64,000 nucleotides of DNA from NCBI GenBank assembly GCA_014238335.1, contig JABABI010000005.1, positions 62,001 through 126,000 on the forward strand. The letters run 5' to 3'. The notes under the pieces are model-generated. The model did no database searches. It was given only the letters and a program-made list of their open reading frames with translations, and was not told the DNA's origin. Source of the DNA: Fuerstiella sp. GTDB taxonomy: Bacteria > Planctomycetota > Planctomycetia > Planctomycetales > Planctomycetaceae. Below, one piece after another: positions 40,785 to 49,863 of the stretch (its first letter is position 1; each line of letters opens with the position of its first letter). The position numbers and the translations under genes were made by a program.

Positions 40785-40833
40785 CAGTACCGTAGGCCGT
40801 AACTCGCTCCGCTCGGTACGGCCTACGGTACTG
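40785..40833. terminator. long hairpin between convergent genes, candidate bidirectional terminator or repeat element
   Basis: CAGTACCGTAGGCCGTA (40785–40801) and its perfect complement TACGGCCTACGGTACTG (40817–40833) enclose a 15-base loop. It lies between the stop of the oxidoreductase gene (40772) and that of the sulfatase gene (40911), where a two-way terminator is expected. There is no T-run, so termination would not be of the classical intrinsic type; a dispersed repeat is the alternative. Confidence 0.5.
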
Positions 40834-40910
40834 TTGATGATGGGTGTGTTATAACACTGCTGCAATGACCGGCCGCGTCGCTTATGCAGAACACGGTACC
40901 TCGGTAGTCG

Positions 40911-42419
40911 CTACTGTTTCTTTTTTTTCCTCGACCTGCCTGCGCTACTGTTCGACTTTTCTTTGCTTTTCCACAGCACGATATCCTGCACATCATTCTG
41001 CGCCGGCGGCCCTGTAGTGCTGCGACCTCGCAACACATCGGACTTCAGCTGACTGACCAGCCGCGCCACCACTTCCGGCTTCGCGTCGTACAGGTTGGTC
41101 ATCTCTGACGGATCGATCTCAATGTCGTAAAGTTGTCCGGGAAGACTGTCCAGCGGCGCCTGGTTTTCCCTGGGTGAGGACCACCCTCCCGAAGCTCTTG
41201 CCAGGCAGAGTTTCCACTTTCCCTGTCGATAAGCGAAGTGGCCGCTAATTGAATGATGAATCACCCCGGCCCGCGTCGAATCGATCGGCTTTCCACCCAG
41301 CGCCGGAAGGAAACTGACGCTGTCCTCGCAACCGAGTCCCTTCACTCGATGCTCCGTCAGCTCTTCGAGAGTGGCGAACAGGTCCACCAGACAGATGAGC
41401 TGCATGCTGGTCGAACCGGGTTGGATATGGCCCGGCCAGCGGGCAATAAAGGGAATGCGGTGTCCGCCATCCCAGATATCTGCCTTTGAACCTCGCAGAT
41501 GAGCACTGACTTTGTGGCCTTGCGCTGCCAGCTTGTCGATGCCGGCCGCTTTCGAACAACCGTTGTCACTGGTGAAGATCACCAGAGTGTTGTCTGTCAT
41601 GCCATGTCGCTGCAGTGCATTGGAGATGGCACCGACCACCGCGTCGGTTTCCATCACGAAATCGCCGTAAGCGCCGAGCGGGCTCTTTCCCTGCCATGCC
41701 TGGGACGGGACGATCGGCGTGTGAGGCGAACCAAGCGGAACGTACAGAAAGAAAGGTCTCCGGTCCTTTGCCCGCGCGGCGATGTATTCAACAGACTTGC
41801 GAGTCAGCCGCGGCAACATGTTGATTGTCGCGTCGTGAGCAATCACTTCGTCGTTCTCGACCACTGCTTCCATGTTGCGGGCGTGGTGGAAGCCGTGGTA
41901 ATAATCGAAACCGCGACGCACGGGGCCGTCAGGAATCTTCGCACCGACCGGCGGCGTCTTGTGCTGTTTCTGCACGTACGCTTCACCGGTTTGTGGATTG
42001 AGGTATCGAAAATCCAGATGCCACTTTCCAACAATCCCCGTGTGATAACCCTGTTTCTGGAGAAACGAAGCAACGGTCGGCCGGTCGTGAGCGATCAGGC
42101 TGGGAGCGAAGCCCGTGACAACACCTTTCTGTAGACGAGTGCGCCAGCTGTAGCGTCCCGTCATGATTCCATAGCGGGTAGGCGTGCAGACCGACGACCC
42201 GGAATGGGCGTCGGTGAAGATCATCCCTTCACGGGCCAGTTGATCCGCACACGGAGTGGCGATCTTACTGGTTTCCGGAGCCAGGCAATGGATGTCCCCA
42301 TACCCAAGGTCATCACACATAATGAAAATAACGTTCGGCCGCGCTGCATCCGGATTCGCTGCAATGCCCGACGTCGCAAGGAACCAGGCACACAATGAAA
42401 AAATAATGGTGTTATTCAT
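40911..42419 (-). CDS. exported sulfatase (arylsulfatase A type)
   Basis: A 502-residue type I sulfatase hydrolysing sulfate esters. The ATG at 42419 gives a signal peptide (MNNTIIFSLCAWFLATSGIAA); ATG at 42434 is the alternative. RPNVIFIMCDDLGYGD supplies the two Asp metal ligands (Asp36/37), and CTPTRYGIMTGR gives C78-T-P-T-R82, the formylglycine site. GIVGKWHLD, SDNGCSKAAG and RWPGHIQPG are further signatures. The C-terminus ends in a basic tail (RSRKKKKQ). The substrate is unknown. It stands alone; no anaerobic sulfatase-maturase gene is in the window. Confidence 0.93.
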   Translation of the reverse strand: MNNTIIFSLCAWFLATSGIAANPDAARPNVIFIMCDDLGYGDIHCLAPETSKIATPCADQLAREGMIFTDAHSGSSVCTPTRYGIMTGRYSWRTRLQKGVVTGFAPSLIAHDRPTVASFLQKQGYHTGIVGKWHLDFRYLNPQTGEAYVQKQHKTPPVGAKIPDGPVRRGFDYYHGFHHARNMEAVVENDEVIAHDATINMLPRLTRKSVEYIAARAKDRRPFFLYVPLGSPHTPIVPSQAWQGKSPLGAYGDFVMETDAVVGAISNALQRHGMTDNTLVIFTSDNGCSKAAGIDKLAAQGHKVSAHLRGSKADIWDGGHRIPFIARWPGHIQPGSTSMQLICLVDLFATLEELTEHRVKGLGCEDSVSFLPALGGKPIDSTRAGVIHHSISGHFAYRQGKWKLCLARASGGWSSPRENQAPLDSLPGQLYDIEIDPSEMTNLYDAKPEVVARLVSQLKSDVLRGRSTTGPPAQNDVQDIVLWKSKEKSNSSAGRSRKKKKQ

Positions 42420-42710
42420 ACCTGGAAGACTCATCGAAGAACGAATTTGCACGGATGGAAGACGATAACGTACCGGTAAACACAGGTCGGCACTACTGTC
42501 TCCTGCGAATTGAACCGAACAAACGTTTCCTTCCACCAGTCACACACGTGTGTCATGTCACCACTGTCAGACGTCTGGTTTTCACACTCGTTTGCCAACG
42601 ACCGACTCGCCGCATCGGCAGTGAAACGGACCGGAATTCGGTAGTCGCGGCGTCAGAGACGGACCTCGGCTTTCATGATTGGTACGCCTTACGGCCCCCA
42701 AAAACACGCC

Positions 42711-43162
42711 TTAACTGCCTCGAGCCGCGCAACACAGTTCAGTCAGTGGGGCTGACAACGCCTGCACCAATTCGTCCTTCAGTGTTTTCCCTGCCGCCTC
42801 CTGAGCTTCTTTCCAGGCGGGTTCGGCCTTCTTAATTAGCGATTGGCCTGCCGGCGTAAGCTGGAAAGGCTGAGAACGACCGGGCTCGGGCGCAATCTCC
42901 AGCCAGCCCTTCGCCCGCATTCGCTAGACGTTGCGGCTGAGCGTGGATGTGTGCAGGTACAGCATCTCACAGACGACAGCCGGACGAGCCACGCCAAGAT
43001 GCTGAGCCAGAACCAGAATATTAAGCTGGCTGACTTTGACTCCCAGCGGATGAAAGGCAGCGTCGTAAATGCTGGTTACTACGCGGCCCCCAGTCGATTT
43101 TTTGCTGCCAGGCAACGGCCATCGATTGTTGTTTTTGACGCTGCTGTCTTCCTGCGGGCCAT
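42711..43162 (-). pseudogene. MarR-family transcriptional regulator, disrupted by a frameshift and an amber stop
   Basis: Read on the minus strand, ATG 43162 opens MARRKTAASKTTIDGRC...KNRLG. One G more in the GGGGG run near 43090–43098 would continue it as GGRVVTSIYDAAFHPLG, the start of the MarR core. The frame that carries the core (VKVSQLNILVLAQHLG, then CEMLYLHTSTLSRNV, the winged-helix recognition region) meets an in-frame TAG at 42924–42926 and resumes as RMRAKGWLEIAPEPGR...LTPAGQSLI to 42711. A TAG in place of CAG or GAG would be enough to explain the stop. Two independent lesions argue for a pseudogene and not a sequencing slip, though the homopolymer could be an error. A strong palindrome lies just upstream. 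It ends close to the shared minus-strand genes for UDG and DUF1805. Confidence 0.8.
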
Positions 43163-43174
43163 GTCATCACCTCT

Positions 43175-43209
43175 CTGAAATGCATATGCAAATTGCATAT
43201 GCATTTCAG
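43175..43209. promoter_or_regulatory. 35-base palindromic operator upstream of the broken MarR gene
   Basis: Perfect 17-base arms CTGAAATGCATATGCAA and TTGCATATGCATTTCAG flank a single central A. Within it the 10-base palindrome TGCATATGCA occurs twice, at 43181–43190 and 43194–43203. It sits 12 bases before the reconstructed start of the MarR gene, the place and size expected of a MarR autoregulatory operator. Confidence 0.75.
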
Positions 43210-43344
43210 GGCGCGTCCACTGGAGAATCCGGATTTTTTGTCAAATGGCCGGGACACCATCGTTCAGCCCGTCGTCCAGAAGGCTGGTTGACAGACTTGC
43301 CCAAGTGTTGCGTTCTCATGCGCCAGTAACGATTCTGCAACATT

Positions 43345-44097
43345 TCATGGCCGCCGTGACGGTCGCTCCGAATCGGCCAGTTTCCGCACTTTCCGAAATA
43401 CGGCGTTGAGCATCGGCTCGGTCAGTCGTCCCGTGAACGTGTTCTGCTGGCTGGGGTGATAGCTGCCAATCAAAGTGATTTCGCTGGTCAGTGGAACCGA
43501 AGCTCCGTGGCCGAACTTTGGTTTCCTGTCGGACAGCAAATTCTGTGGACAGTTGCTGCGAAAGTGACTCCACACGGTATTCCATGCAATTCCGCCAAGT
43601 GCCAGTAGCACTCGCACCGGCAGTTGAGCCAACGCAGCGTCGAACCATCCGGCACAGTTGGCCAGCTCTTCCGCCGTCGGCCTGTTGCCCGGAGGAGCGC
43701 AGTGGCAGGCGTTCGTGATTGCACAATTGACCAGCTGCAAACCATCGTCCGCCGAAGTTGCGTTCTTTTGGTTTGCAAAGCCAGCCTTGTGCAGAGCACG
43801 ATACAACCAGTCGCCGCTGCGGTCGCCGGTGAACATTCGTCCCGTGCGATTGGCTCCGTGAGCTCCAGGTGCAAGGCCCACGATCAACAACTGGGCCTGC
43901 GGATCTCCGAAGTTAGGAACGGGTTTGCCCCAATAGGTTTCATTCCGGTAGGCCGCTCGCTTCTCTGATGCGACTGTTTGGCAATGTTCAATAAGTCTGG
44001 GGCACTGTTCGCAGCCGATGATTTGCCTGTTGAGTGCATTCCAGCGGCGTTCGCGCGCCGACGTTCTTTTCTTTTGCACTGTTTTTCGATCACTCAT
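43345..44097 (-). CDS. uracil-DNA glycosylase, family 5 (UdgB-like)
   Basis: A 250-residue base-excision repair enzyme removing uracil and other deaminated bases from DNA. Family features are [11 protein letters not shown] (4Fe–4S cysteines), [41 protein letters not shown] (active-site motif with Gly-Leu-Ala-Pro-Gly), [20 protein letters not shown] (remaining cluster cysteines) and the [16 protein letters not shown]-binding motif. Length and motifs fit the family 5 enzyme common in thermophiles, actinobacteria and planctomycetes. Its start overlaps the end of the DUF1805 gene by four bases (ATGA). Confidence 0.93.
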   Translation of the reverse strand: MSDRKTVQKKRTSARERRWNALNRQIIGCEQCPRLIEHCQTVASEKRAAYRNETYWGKPVPNFGDPQAQLLIVGLAPGAHGANRTGRMFTGDRSGDWLYRALHKAGFANQKNATSADDGLQLVNCAITNACHCAPPGNRPTAEELANCAGWFDAALAQLPVRVLLALGGIAWNTVWSHFRSNCPQNLLSDRKPKFGHGASVPLTSEITLIGSYHPSQQNTFTGRLTEPMLNAVFRKVRKLADSERPSRRP

Positions 44098-44444
44098 TGC
44101 GCGTCTGCAGAATCTGAGCCGGCCAACATGGTTTCGATGGCCGTGCGACCGGTGTCGCCAACCTGGATTCCCAGTTCCGCGGCTTTTGCGGTGACACCGA
44201 CGATTTTTGCGTCGAACAGGTCTTCAGGTTCCACCAGTGGATTGGTCGGTGTTCCTTTGGCAATCGCAATCGCCTGCCCGAATTCTTCGGCGGTCTGCAG
44301 GTCATAGATGCCACAGCCGACAATACCAACGGAGGTCAGCACGGAACAATACTGACCGCCCATCCAGCGCTGGCTGGTCCCAATGGCCGACCCGTTTTCG
44401 AATTGCAGTGGCCGCTGAGTGGAAGACGGGACCGTTTCAGTCAT
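44094..44444 (-). CDS. DUF1805-family protein (YunC-like)
   Basis: A 116-residue protein of the DUF1805 family. The core reads [69 protein letters not shown], which matches the short alpha/beta pattern of YunC. The function of the family is unknown. The start ATG at 44444 is chosen because family similarity begins about there; an extension upstream to 44549 is open but unlike the family. It overlaps the uracil-DNA glycosylase gene by four bases, so they form a two-gene unit. Confidence 0.75.
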   Translation of the reverse strand: MTETVPSSTQRPLQFENGSAIGTSQRWMGGQYCSVLTSVGIVGCGIYDLQTAEEFGQAIAIAKGTPTNPLVEPEDLFDAKIVGVTAKAAELGIQVGDTGRTAIETMLAGSDSADAQ

Positions 44445-44632
44445 GTGAATACCCTGATGTGCTGTAGAAAATCTGTTTGTGTCGACCACCTGCTTCCGAA
44501 GCGGTGAGTTTAGTTGGCTGCCGCGACAGATCAATCCAGAACAGGTCATCGGTGGCTGGACTCAGGTGCCAATTACCTCACAATAGAGTGCGACATTTCT
44601 GTGTCTTTTTCGAATTCCGGAGCCGGACCATC

Positions 44633-45712
44633 ATGACTCAGCAGACATCATCCCGTCGTCAGTTTCTATCCACTGCTGCAACTGGTGCCGCAGTAATTAC
44701 CGCAGCACCCATGGCTTTCACGGCCAGCCGCACCAGCGATGAGGTCATTACCGGCGAAGGAGAACACAAGTTCCGAGTGCGCCACGACTGGCCGATGCTG
44801 CCGGACAAATACAACTGGCAGACGACTCATAATGTGGCCGTGGACAAATCCGGAAACCTGTATGTTATCCACGAAGGTCGCGCCGACCAGAAAGACCATC
44901 CGTCCATCTTCGTCTTTGATCCGGAACAAAAATTCATTCGAGCCTTCGGTGCTCAGTTTCAGGGTGGCGGACATGGAATCGAAGTACGGCAGGAAGGCAG
45001 TGAGGAATTCCTGTATGTCGCGGCATATCAACAGGTCAAGTGTTTCGCCAAGATGACGTTGACCGGAGAGATTGTCTGGTTTCGAAAAGCGCCGATGGAA
45101 TCCGGCGTGTACGCTCCGGGCGAAGACACCAGCACTTCAAAAACATGGACACGTCAGGGATTCCTGCCGACGAATTTTGCGTTTCTGGACGATGGTGGAT
45201 TTCTGCTGGCGGACGGCTACGGATCGTTCCATATTCATCGTTTTGACAAAGACGTAAACTGGGTCAGTAGCTTTGGTGGTGATGGTGACGGCAAAGGCAA
45301 ATTCAAGACAGCTCACGGATTGTGGGTCGACAAACGTCCCGGGCGTGAACCGTCAATTGTTGTGACAGACCGGGCCCACAACACTTTGCAGATCTTCAAC
45401 ATGGATGGCGAATACCAGGAAACGCTGGAAGGTTTTGGCCTGCCTGCCAATGTGGACACGTGGCAGAACCTGATGCTCATACCTGAATTGAAGGCACGAG
45501 TGACACTGCTGAACGAAAAGAACGAAGTCGTCGCACATCTCGGCACGGCGATTGATCGACTAAACAAGGTCAACAACCTTCGTGGTCAGCCAAACGAGTG
45601 GAAAGACGGCCAGTTCATTCATCCCCATGACGCGTGCTTTGCCGCAAACGGAGACATCTACGTCGCAGAATGGGTCGGCACAGGACGCATCACAAAGCTC
45701 GAACGCGTATGA
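44633..45712 (+). CDS. exported NHL/6-bladed beta-propeller protein
   Basis: A 359-residue exported protein. The ATG at 44633 opens a twin-arginine signal (SSRRQFLSTAATGAAVITAAPMAFTA), indicating export in a folded state. The mature part is a six-bladed propeller of the NHL/TolB-like type, with blades marked by HNVAVDKSGNLYVIHEGR, KFIRAFGAQFQGGGHGIEV, TNFAFLDDGGFLLADGYGS, GKGKFKTAHGLWVD, PSIVVTDRAHNTLQIFNMDGEY and FIHPHDACFAANGDIYVAEW. Such proteins are frequent in planctomycetes and may bind a ligand or act on sugar lactones. No catalytic residues can be named. The gene is divergent from the DUF1805/UDG pair. Confidence 0.85.
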   Translation: MTQQTSSRRQFLSTAATGAAVITAAPMAFTASRTSDEVITGEGEHKFRVRHDWPMLPDKYNWQTTHNVAVDKSGNLYVIHEGRADQKDHPSIFVFDPEQKFIRAFGAQFQGGGHGIEVRQEGSEEFLYVAAYQQVKCFAKMTLTGEIVWFRKAPMESGVYAPGEDTSTSKTWTRQGFLPTNFAFLDDGGFLLADGYGSFHIHRFDKDVNWVSSFGGDGDGKGKFKTAHGLWVDKRPGREPSIVVTDRAHNTLQIFNMDGEYQETLEGFGLPANVDTWQNLMLIPELKARVTLLNEKNEVVAHLGTAIDRLNKVNNLRGQPNEWKDGQFIHPHDACFAANGDIYVAEWVGTGRITKLERV

Positions 45713-45774
45713 TGGCGTCACCAGACAATGTTGCTGTCAGAGTGTGCAGAACGCGCTGCTGTTAGCAGGCATTC

Positions 45775-46872
45775 TCACTGCTGTGCCCAGATGGCAGTAA
45801 GTTCCCGTTCCCAGATGGCTGCCAATTCAGATTCGCCCTGCACGGTCAGGTGGATTACGTCGCCAAGCATTGCAGACGTTGGCGGGATCTCGTTGTACGC
45901 ATCAACGAACGGGATGTCATTCGCGGTGGCGAACAGAGCCAGAGCGTCCTGCAACCAAACGCCAAGTGCGATCGTGTGATCTGCCGAAGAGCCGCGTCCT
46001 GCCAAATGCAGCTTTGCAGATTCGCCAACCTCCGGGTGAGCGAGCATCGCTTGCGAACAGATGATCACTTCCGCTCCTGACTGTCTGACCCGCGATACGG
46101 TCGACTGCAGCGCTGTCTGAAACAGGCGACTACCGGCCGGAGTTGGTTGGGTGCCGGAATGCGAAGGAGGATTAAACTCCGCCACCTGCCCGAGAAGTCT
46201 GTGGGCCACGAGACCGTACAACGTCGAGTACGCGGCCATTCTTTCCAAGGTCGAAGCACATAGGCCCCGCCCGGCAACATCAATGCTGGGCGTCTCGTCC
46301 AGCAGGTAGACCAGATCGTTCCAGCCCAGATAAAGGATCACTACGTCCGGCTCGAGTCGTGAAATATGGCTGTCGAAGCGACGGGAGCTTTGAATCAGAT
46401 TGTATCCAGGGACTCCACCGTTGAGGACTTCCACAGAATCACCATTTGAACGCAGACGGTTCTCAAGTACTCGACAGGCTTCTTCGCCGTCGCTGACAAG
46501 GTAGCCAAAGACTGAGGAGCCACCGATGACCGCGACACGGTGTGTGCCCATCGGTCTCACTTCCTCAACAGCCGGCCCACGCAGCCCAAATCGATTTATC
46601 GAAATCTTCTGGGCGCCGGACCGAAAACGGTAGTCTTCGGCAAGCGTGTATCCATTCATCGGATCCGGCACAAGTAGAGTGATGCTGCCGACGTAACAGT
46701 TTGACGTCCACCCGCGGCAATACACGTAGCCTCGCACAACGAGTTCGACGCTGACGAGTGACAGCAACGCGCTGAACAGGAAAACGACGCCTCGTTTCAG
46801 CCAGTGTCGCCGCCGTGTTTGTCGACGCAGGTTTCTACTTTCCATGCGGCTGTCAGCGGCAATTGTTTCCAT
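45775..46872 (-). CDS. membrane-tethered SGNH/GDSL hydrolase-like protein (copy 1)
   Basis: A 365-residue protein with one N-terminal transmembrane segment (about residues 22–45, GVVFLFSALLSLVSVELVVRG) and an SGNH-fold domain outside the membrane. Block I reads VIGGSSVFG (Ser where GDS usually is), block II LNGGVPGYN, block III LYLGWNDLV and block V DVIHLTVQG (Asp and His of the catalytic dyad). The ATG at 46872 lies 14 bases after the stop of the upstream gene and has a GAAGGG stretch before it. It pairs with a second SGNH protein just upstream, suggesting one operon for modifying an envelope polysaccharide; this is inference. Confidence 0.8.
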   Translation of the reverse strand: METIAADSRMESRNLRRQTRRRHWLKRGVVFLFSALLSLVSVELVVRGYVYCRGWTSNCYVGSITLLVPDPMNGYTLAEDYRFRSGAQKISINRFGLRGPAVEEVRPMGTHRVAVIGGSSVFGYLVSDGEEACRVLENRLRSNGDSVEVLNGGVPGYNLIQSSRRFDSHISRLEPDVVILYLGWNDLVYLLDETPSIDVAGRGLCASTLERMAAYSTLYGLVAHRLLGQVAEFNPPSHSGTQPTPAGSRLFQTALQSTVSRVRQSGAEVIICSQAMLAHPEVGESAKLHLAGRGSSADHTIALGVWLQDALALFATANDIPFVDAYNEIPPTSAMLGDVIHLTVQGESELAAIWERELTAIWAQQ

Positions 46873-46886
46873 GAGCGTTGATCCCT

Positions 46887-48368
46887 TCAGCGTTGAGGGT
46901 CTGAAGTTGCAGTTAAAGGCGGACCGTCGCCGCGTCCCTGCGCCCACGCTTCCAGTGACTTCAGCGTTCTCTGACCGCGCAGAAAGTACAGATTATCCAG
47001 CGACTGCAGGTGATCCTCGAAGGCCGTCTGCGCCGCCGTTGTCCATTCGTTCTGTTCCACGGCAATGACGCTTAGGCTTTGCAGTCTGTCGATTATGGAA
47101 AAGGCAATCTTCTGGTTACTGGCGAACGAAGGATGAATGTGATCGACCAGCACGGAATCACCGACGATATTGCGTCGAGCCGTTTGCTGCAGCATTTGAT
47201 GAATGTCGAGTAATGGCACAACATTTTTTTCCGCAACGCCGAACATCATGTCCCGCAGACCGGACGTCATTCTCAAAGGGCAGACGTCTTCGTCTTGGGC
47301 ACGCTCAAGTGCTGTAACGGCGTCATGAAATCTGCCGTCCAATATACTGGCCTGCCCAAGCTGATACCATGAAAACGCGAATTGGTCATCTATTGCAGCA
47401 ATCTGTTTAAGCAGGGTGATTGAGGTCTTCGTGTCCGTTGTCTGCAACTGACCGGCCGTCTTCAGATCAGTCGCGATCTGTCGTTGCGCAACGTCGTCTG
47501 TTCGTGCGGAAAACTCAGACTTGAATGGCGGACAATTCTGCAGGTTGGACGGCGGACGCATAAGAAGTAACGGAACGTCGGCGTGTTTGCACATGTCGAT
47601 CATGCGTTGCAGGTTTTGACCAAACGATTCGATGACCTCGTCAGCATGAAGTGCAGCGCGTGAATATGCTTCCAGGCCGCCCTGATGATCCAGCAATGCG
47701 TCGACTTCTTCAGCCAGAACAGAATCGTAACCTGGCTGATCGACGACCGTATCTGCGGCGCGTATTCCGCCTATCGCTGTCTGGAGCAGACGAAAGCTGT
47801 TCCATCCGTGAAGTGAGCGAAAAGTTTTCGATACGATTGGTGCTGCGGAAAGAACTTCAGCATACGTGATGCATTCCAGAAACTCATTGTGGCCTGTGCA
47901 AACGATATACAGGTCCGGTTTGTAGCTGAGACATTCCTGCATGATCGGCAGCAGCCGGTAGCTGGCATACGAGACTCCCCCGCAGTTGACCACTTCCCAT
48001 TGCATCGAGGGCACGGCATGCTGCAGGCCGATTCCCAGGAATGTGCCGAATGACGTCGGCACGGAATACGGTCGTCCCTGAACCGTTGAACCACCAAAGA
48101 CGAAGACGCGGAACTTATTTGGCGGCTTTTGAGCGGTAAAGGAATCGTCGGCAAAAAAACTACGACGGTTTTCAGCCACCTGATAGCTTTGATCGCCGTC
48201 GTTGAGTTTGAAGAGCGGTCGAACAGCAGCAAATTCCGCAAACGCGTCACTCACCGGACGTTCGGCGCCCCAGCCGGCAATCCGGCAGGTCATTTCAAAC
48301 AGGGGCAGTGTGGAAAGCCCCAGCAACACAGCCGCGCAGCGAAACAGCAGCTTGCGATTTTTCGGCAT
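46887..48368 (-). CDS. membrane-tethered SGNH/GDSL hydrolase-like protein with TPR-like segment (copy 2)
   Basis: A 493-residue protein. Residues about 5–30 are a hydrophobic N-terminal anchor (LLFRCAAVLLGLSTLPLFEMTCRIAG). The SGNH blocks are FVFGGSTVQGRPY (block I), VNCGGVSYASYR (block II), IVCTGHNEFLE (block III) and VDHIHPSFASN (block V, Asp/His). A helical TPR-like stretch (about residues 295–345, QFAFSWYQLGQASILDGRFHDAVTALERAQ) is inserted before block V. It is upstream of the other SGNH gene in the same orientation and divergent from the PQQ propeller gene at 48559. Together the pair looks like a two-gene operon of unknown substrate. Confidence 0.8.
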   Translation of the reverse strand: MPKNRKLLFRCAAVLLGLSTLPLFEMTCRIAGWGAERPVSDAFAEFAAVRPLFKLNDGDQSYQVAENRRSFFADDSFTAQKPPNKFRVFVFGGSTVQGRPYSVPTSFGTFLGIGLQHAVPSMQWEVVNCGGVSYASYRLLPIMQECLSYKPDLYIVCTGHNEFLECITYAEVLSAAPIVSKTFRSLHGWNSFRLLQTAIGGIRAADTVVDQPGYDSVLAEEVDALLDHQGGLEAYSRAALHADEVIESFGQNLQRMIDMCKHADVPLLLMRPPSNLQNCPPFKSEFSARTDDVAQRQIATDLKTAGQLQTTDTKTSITLLKQIAAIDDQFAFSWYQLGQASILDGRFHDAVTALERAQDEDVCPLRMTSGLRDMMFGVAEKNVVPLLDIHQMLQQTARRNIVGDSVLVDHIHPSFASNQKIAFSIIDRLQSLSVIAVEQNEWTTAAQTAFEDHLQSLDNLYFLRGQRTLKSLEAWAQGRGDGPPLTATSDPQR

Positions 48369-48558
48369 ACGGACTTCCGACGAACAGAATGACTGGCATG
48401 GCGCTGCCGGACAGAATAAAACAGGGACTCTGCGACTGCAAAGCGGAACCTGCAAAATCACACTTCAGCACACAATGTCCTTCCAAATACGCAGTCACCG
48501 TTTCATGTGCAACGCTGCCGCAAGCCATTCCTGCCGCTCAATCATCTCGGAATCAATC

Positions 48559-49863
48559 ATGCCTGATCGCACCCATTGCCTTCTGTTTTGTGTCCTGGTG
48601 ACCGTTGGATCTCAGGCCGTTGCCGAAAACTGGCCCGGCTGGCGGGGACCGCGGGGTGACGGAACATCACTGGAAACTAATGTTCCGACATCATGGAACG
48701 GAGAAACCGGCGAGAACATCTCATGGAAAGTGGCCGTTCCCGGAGGCGGACATGCGTCGCCGGTGATCTGGCAGAATCGCATCTTCCTGGTCAGTTGTCT
48801 GGAAGAGGAAGAAAAGCGGGTTTTGATTTGTCTTGATCGAGCGACGGGCAAGACTTTGTGGCAGACGACGGTCGTTGAATCGATTCTTGAGACCAAACAT
48901 CGGCTCAACAGCCATGCTTCCGGCACTCCCGCGACCGACGGCAAGACGATCTACGTGACTTTCCTTGTTGCCGACGGACACGAAGTTCCCGCCCCTAACG
49001 TTGGCAACGCACGTCCTGTAACACCGGGCGAAATGGTCGTTGCGGCGTATGACTTTGACGGCAACAGGTTATGGGAAGTGAAGCCAGGCGAATTCACAAG
49101 CGTCCACGGCTTCTGTAGTGCGCCGGTGATTCACAGGAGTCTGCTGATCGTGAACGGTGACCACGATGGAACATCATACGTTGTGGCTCTGAACCGGTTC
49201 ACGGGAAAAACGGTCTGGAAGACCTTCCGGGAACACAAGACCCGCAGTTACTGCACACCCATCATCCGAGACGTGGCCGGAAAGACTCAGATGGTCATGA
49301 CGGGCAGCAAACGAATCGTCAGTTATGATCCACAGACGGGGAAACAGCACTGGCTCGTGGAAGGTCCGACTGAGCAGTTTGTTTCGTCCATGGTTTTTGA
49401 TGGTCGCAAGTTCTACATGACGGCCGGATTTCCGACTTACCACGTGATGGGTATCGAACCGGACGGTTCCGGCGATGTGACGGATACGCACGTTGCGTGG
49501 CACAGCACTCAGGCCAAGTGTTATGTCCCGTCGCCGGTGCTCGTGGGCAAGCACCTGTTTGTGGCCGACGACCGTGGCACCGCAAACTGCTTTAACACCG
49601 AAGACGGCGAACGCCTGTGGCAGGATCGGCTTGGCAACCACTTCAGCGCTTCGCTTATTGCAGCAAACGGGCTGGCTTACTTTACAGCCGACGACGGGAC
49701 AACCAGCCTTGTGCGTCCCGGACCGAAAATGGATGTTGTGCAGGAAAACTCACTGGGCGAATTCACGTTTGCCTCGCCGGCGATTTCCAACGGACAGCTG
49801 TTTATCCGAGGCGAAAAACATCTGTTCGCCATCGGTCAGGCAGCAAAGGTCGCTGCCAACTGA
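48559..49863 (+). CDS. exported PQQ-like beta-propeller protein
   Basis: A 434-residue exported propeller. The ATG at 48559 opens a signal peptide (MPDRTHCLLFCVLVTVGSQAVA), and the mature start ENWPGWRGPRGDGTSLETNVPTSWNGETGENISWKVAVPG is the classic opening of planctomycete PQQ-repeat proteins. The repeats follow: LICLDRATGKTLWQTTV, VVAYDFDGNRLWEVKPG, VVALNRFTGKTVWKTFREH, RIVSYDPQTGKQHWLVEG, ANCFNTEDGERLWQDRLG. Family members of this kind may bind PQQ or serve as protein scaffolds such as BamB; which applies here cannot be told. It has no partner gene nearby. Confidence 0.88.
   Translation: MPDRTHCLLFCVLVTVGSQAVAENWPGWRGPRGDGTSLETNVPTSWNGETGENISWKVAVPGGGHASPVIWQNRIFLVSCLEEEEKRVLICLDRATGKTLWQTTVVESILETKHRLNSHASGTPATDGKTIYVTFLVADGHEVPAPNVGNARPVTPGEMVVAAYDFDGNRLWEVKPGEFTSVHGFCSAPVIHRSLLIVNGDHDGTSYVVALNRFTGKTVWKTFREHKTRSYCTPIIRDVAGKTQMVMTGSKRIVSYDPQTGKQHWLVEGPTEQFVSSMVFDGRKFYMTAGFPTYHVMGIEPDGSGDVTDTHVAWHSTQAKCYVPSPVLVGKHLFVADDRGTANCFNTEDGERLWQDRLGNHFSASLIAANGLAYFTADDGTTSLVRPGPKMDVVQENSLGEFTFASPAISNGQLFIRGEKHLFAIGQAAKVAAN

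Noticed and set aside
14186..42419. Reading the sulfatases, esterases and transporter as one polysaccharide-utilisation locus
   Set aside because: The genes are scattered over nearly 30 kb, on both strands, with housekeeping genes between them and without SusC/SusD-like or regulator genes.
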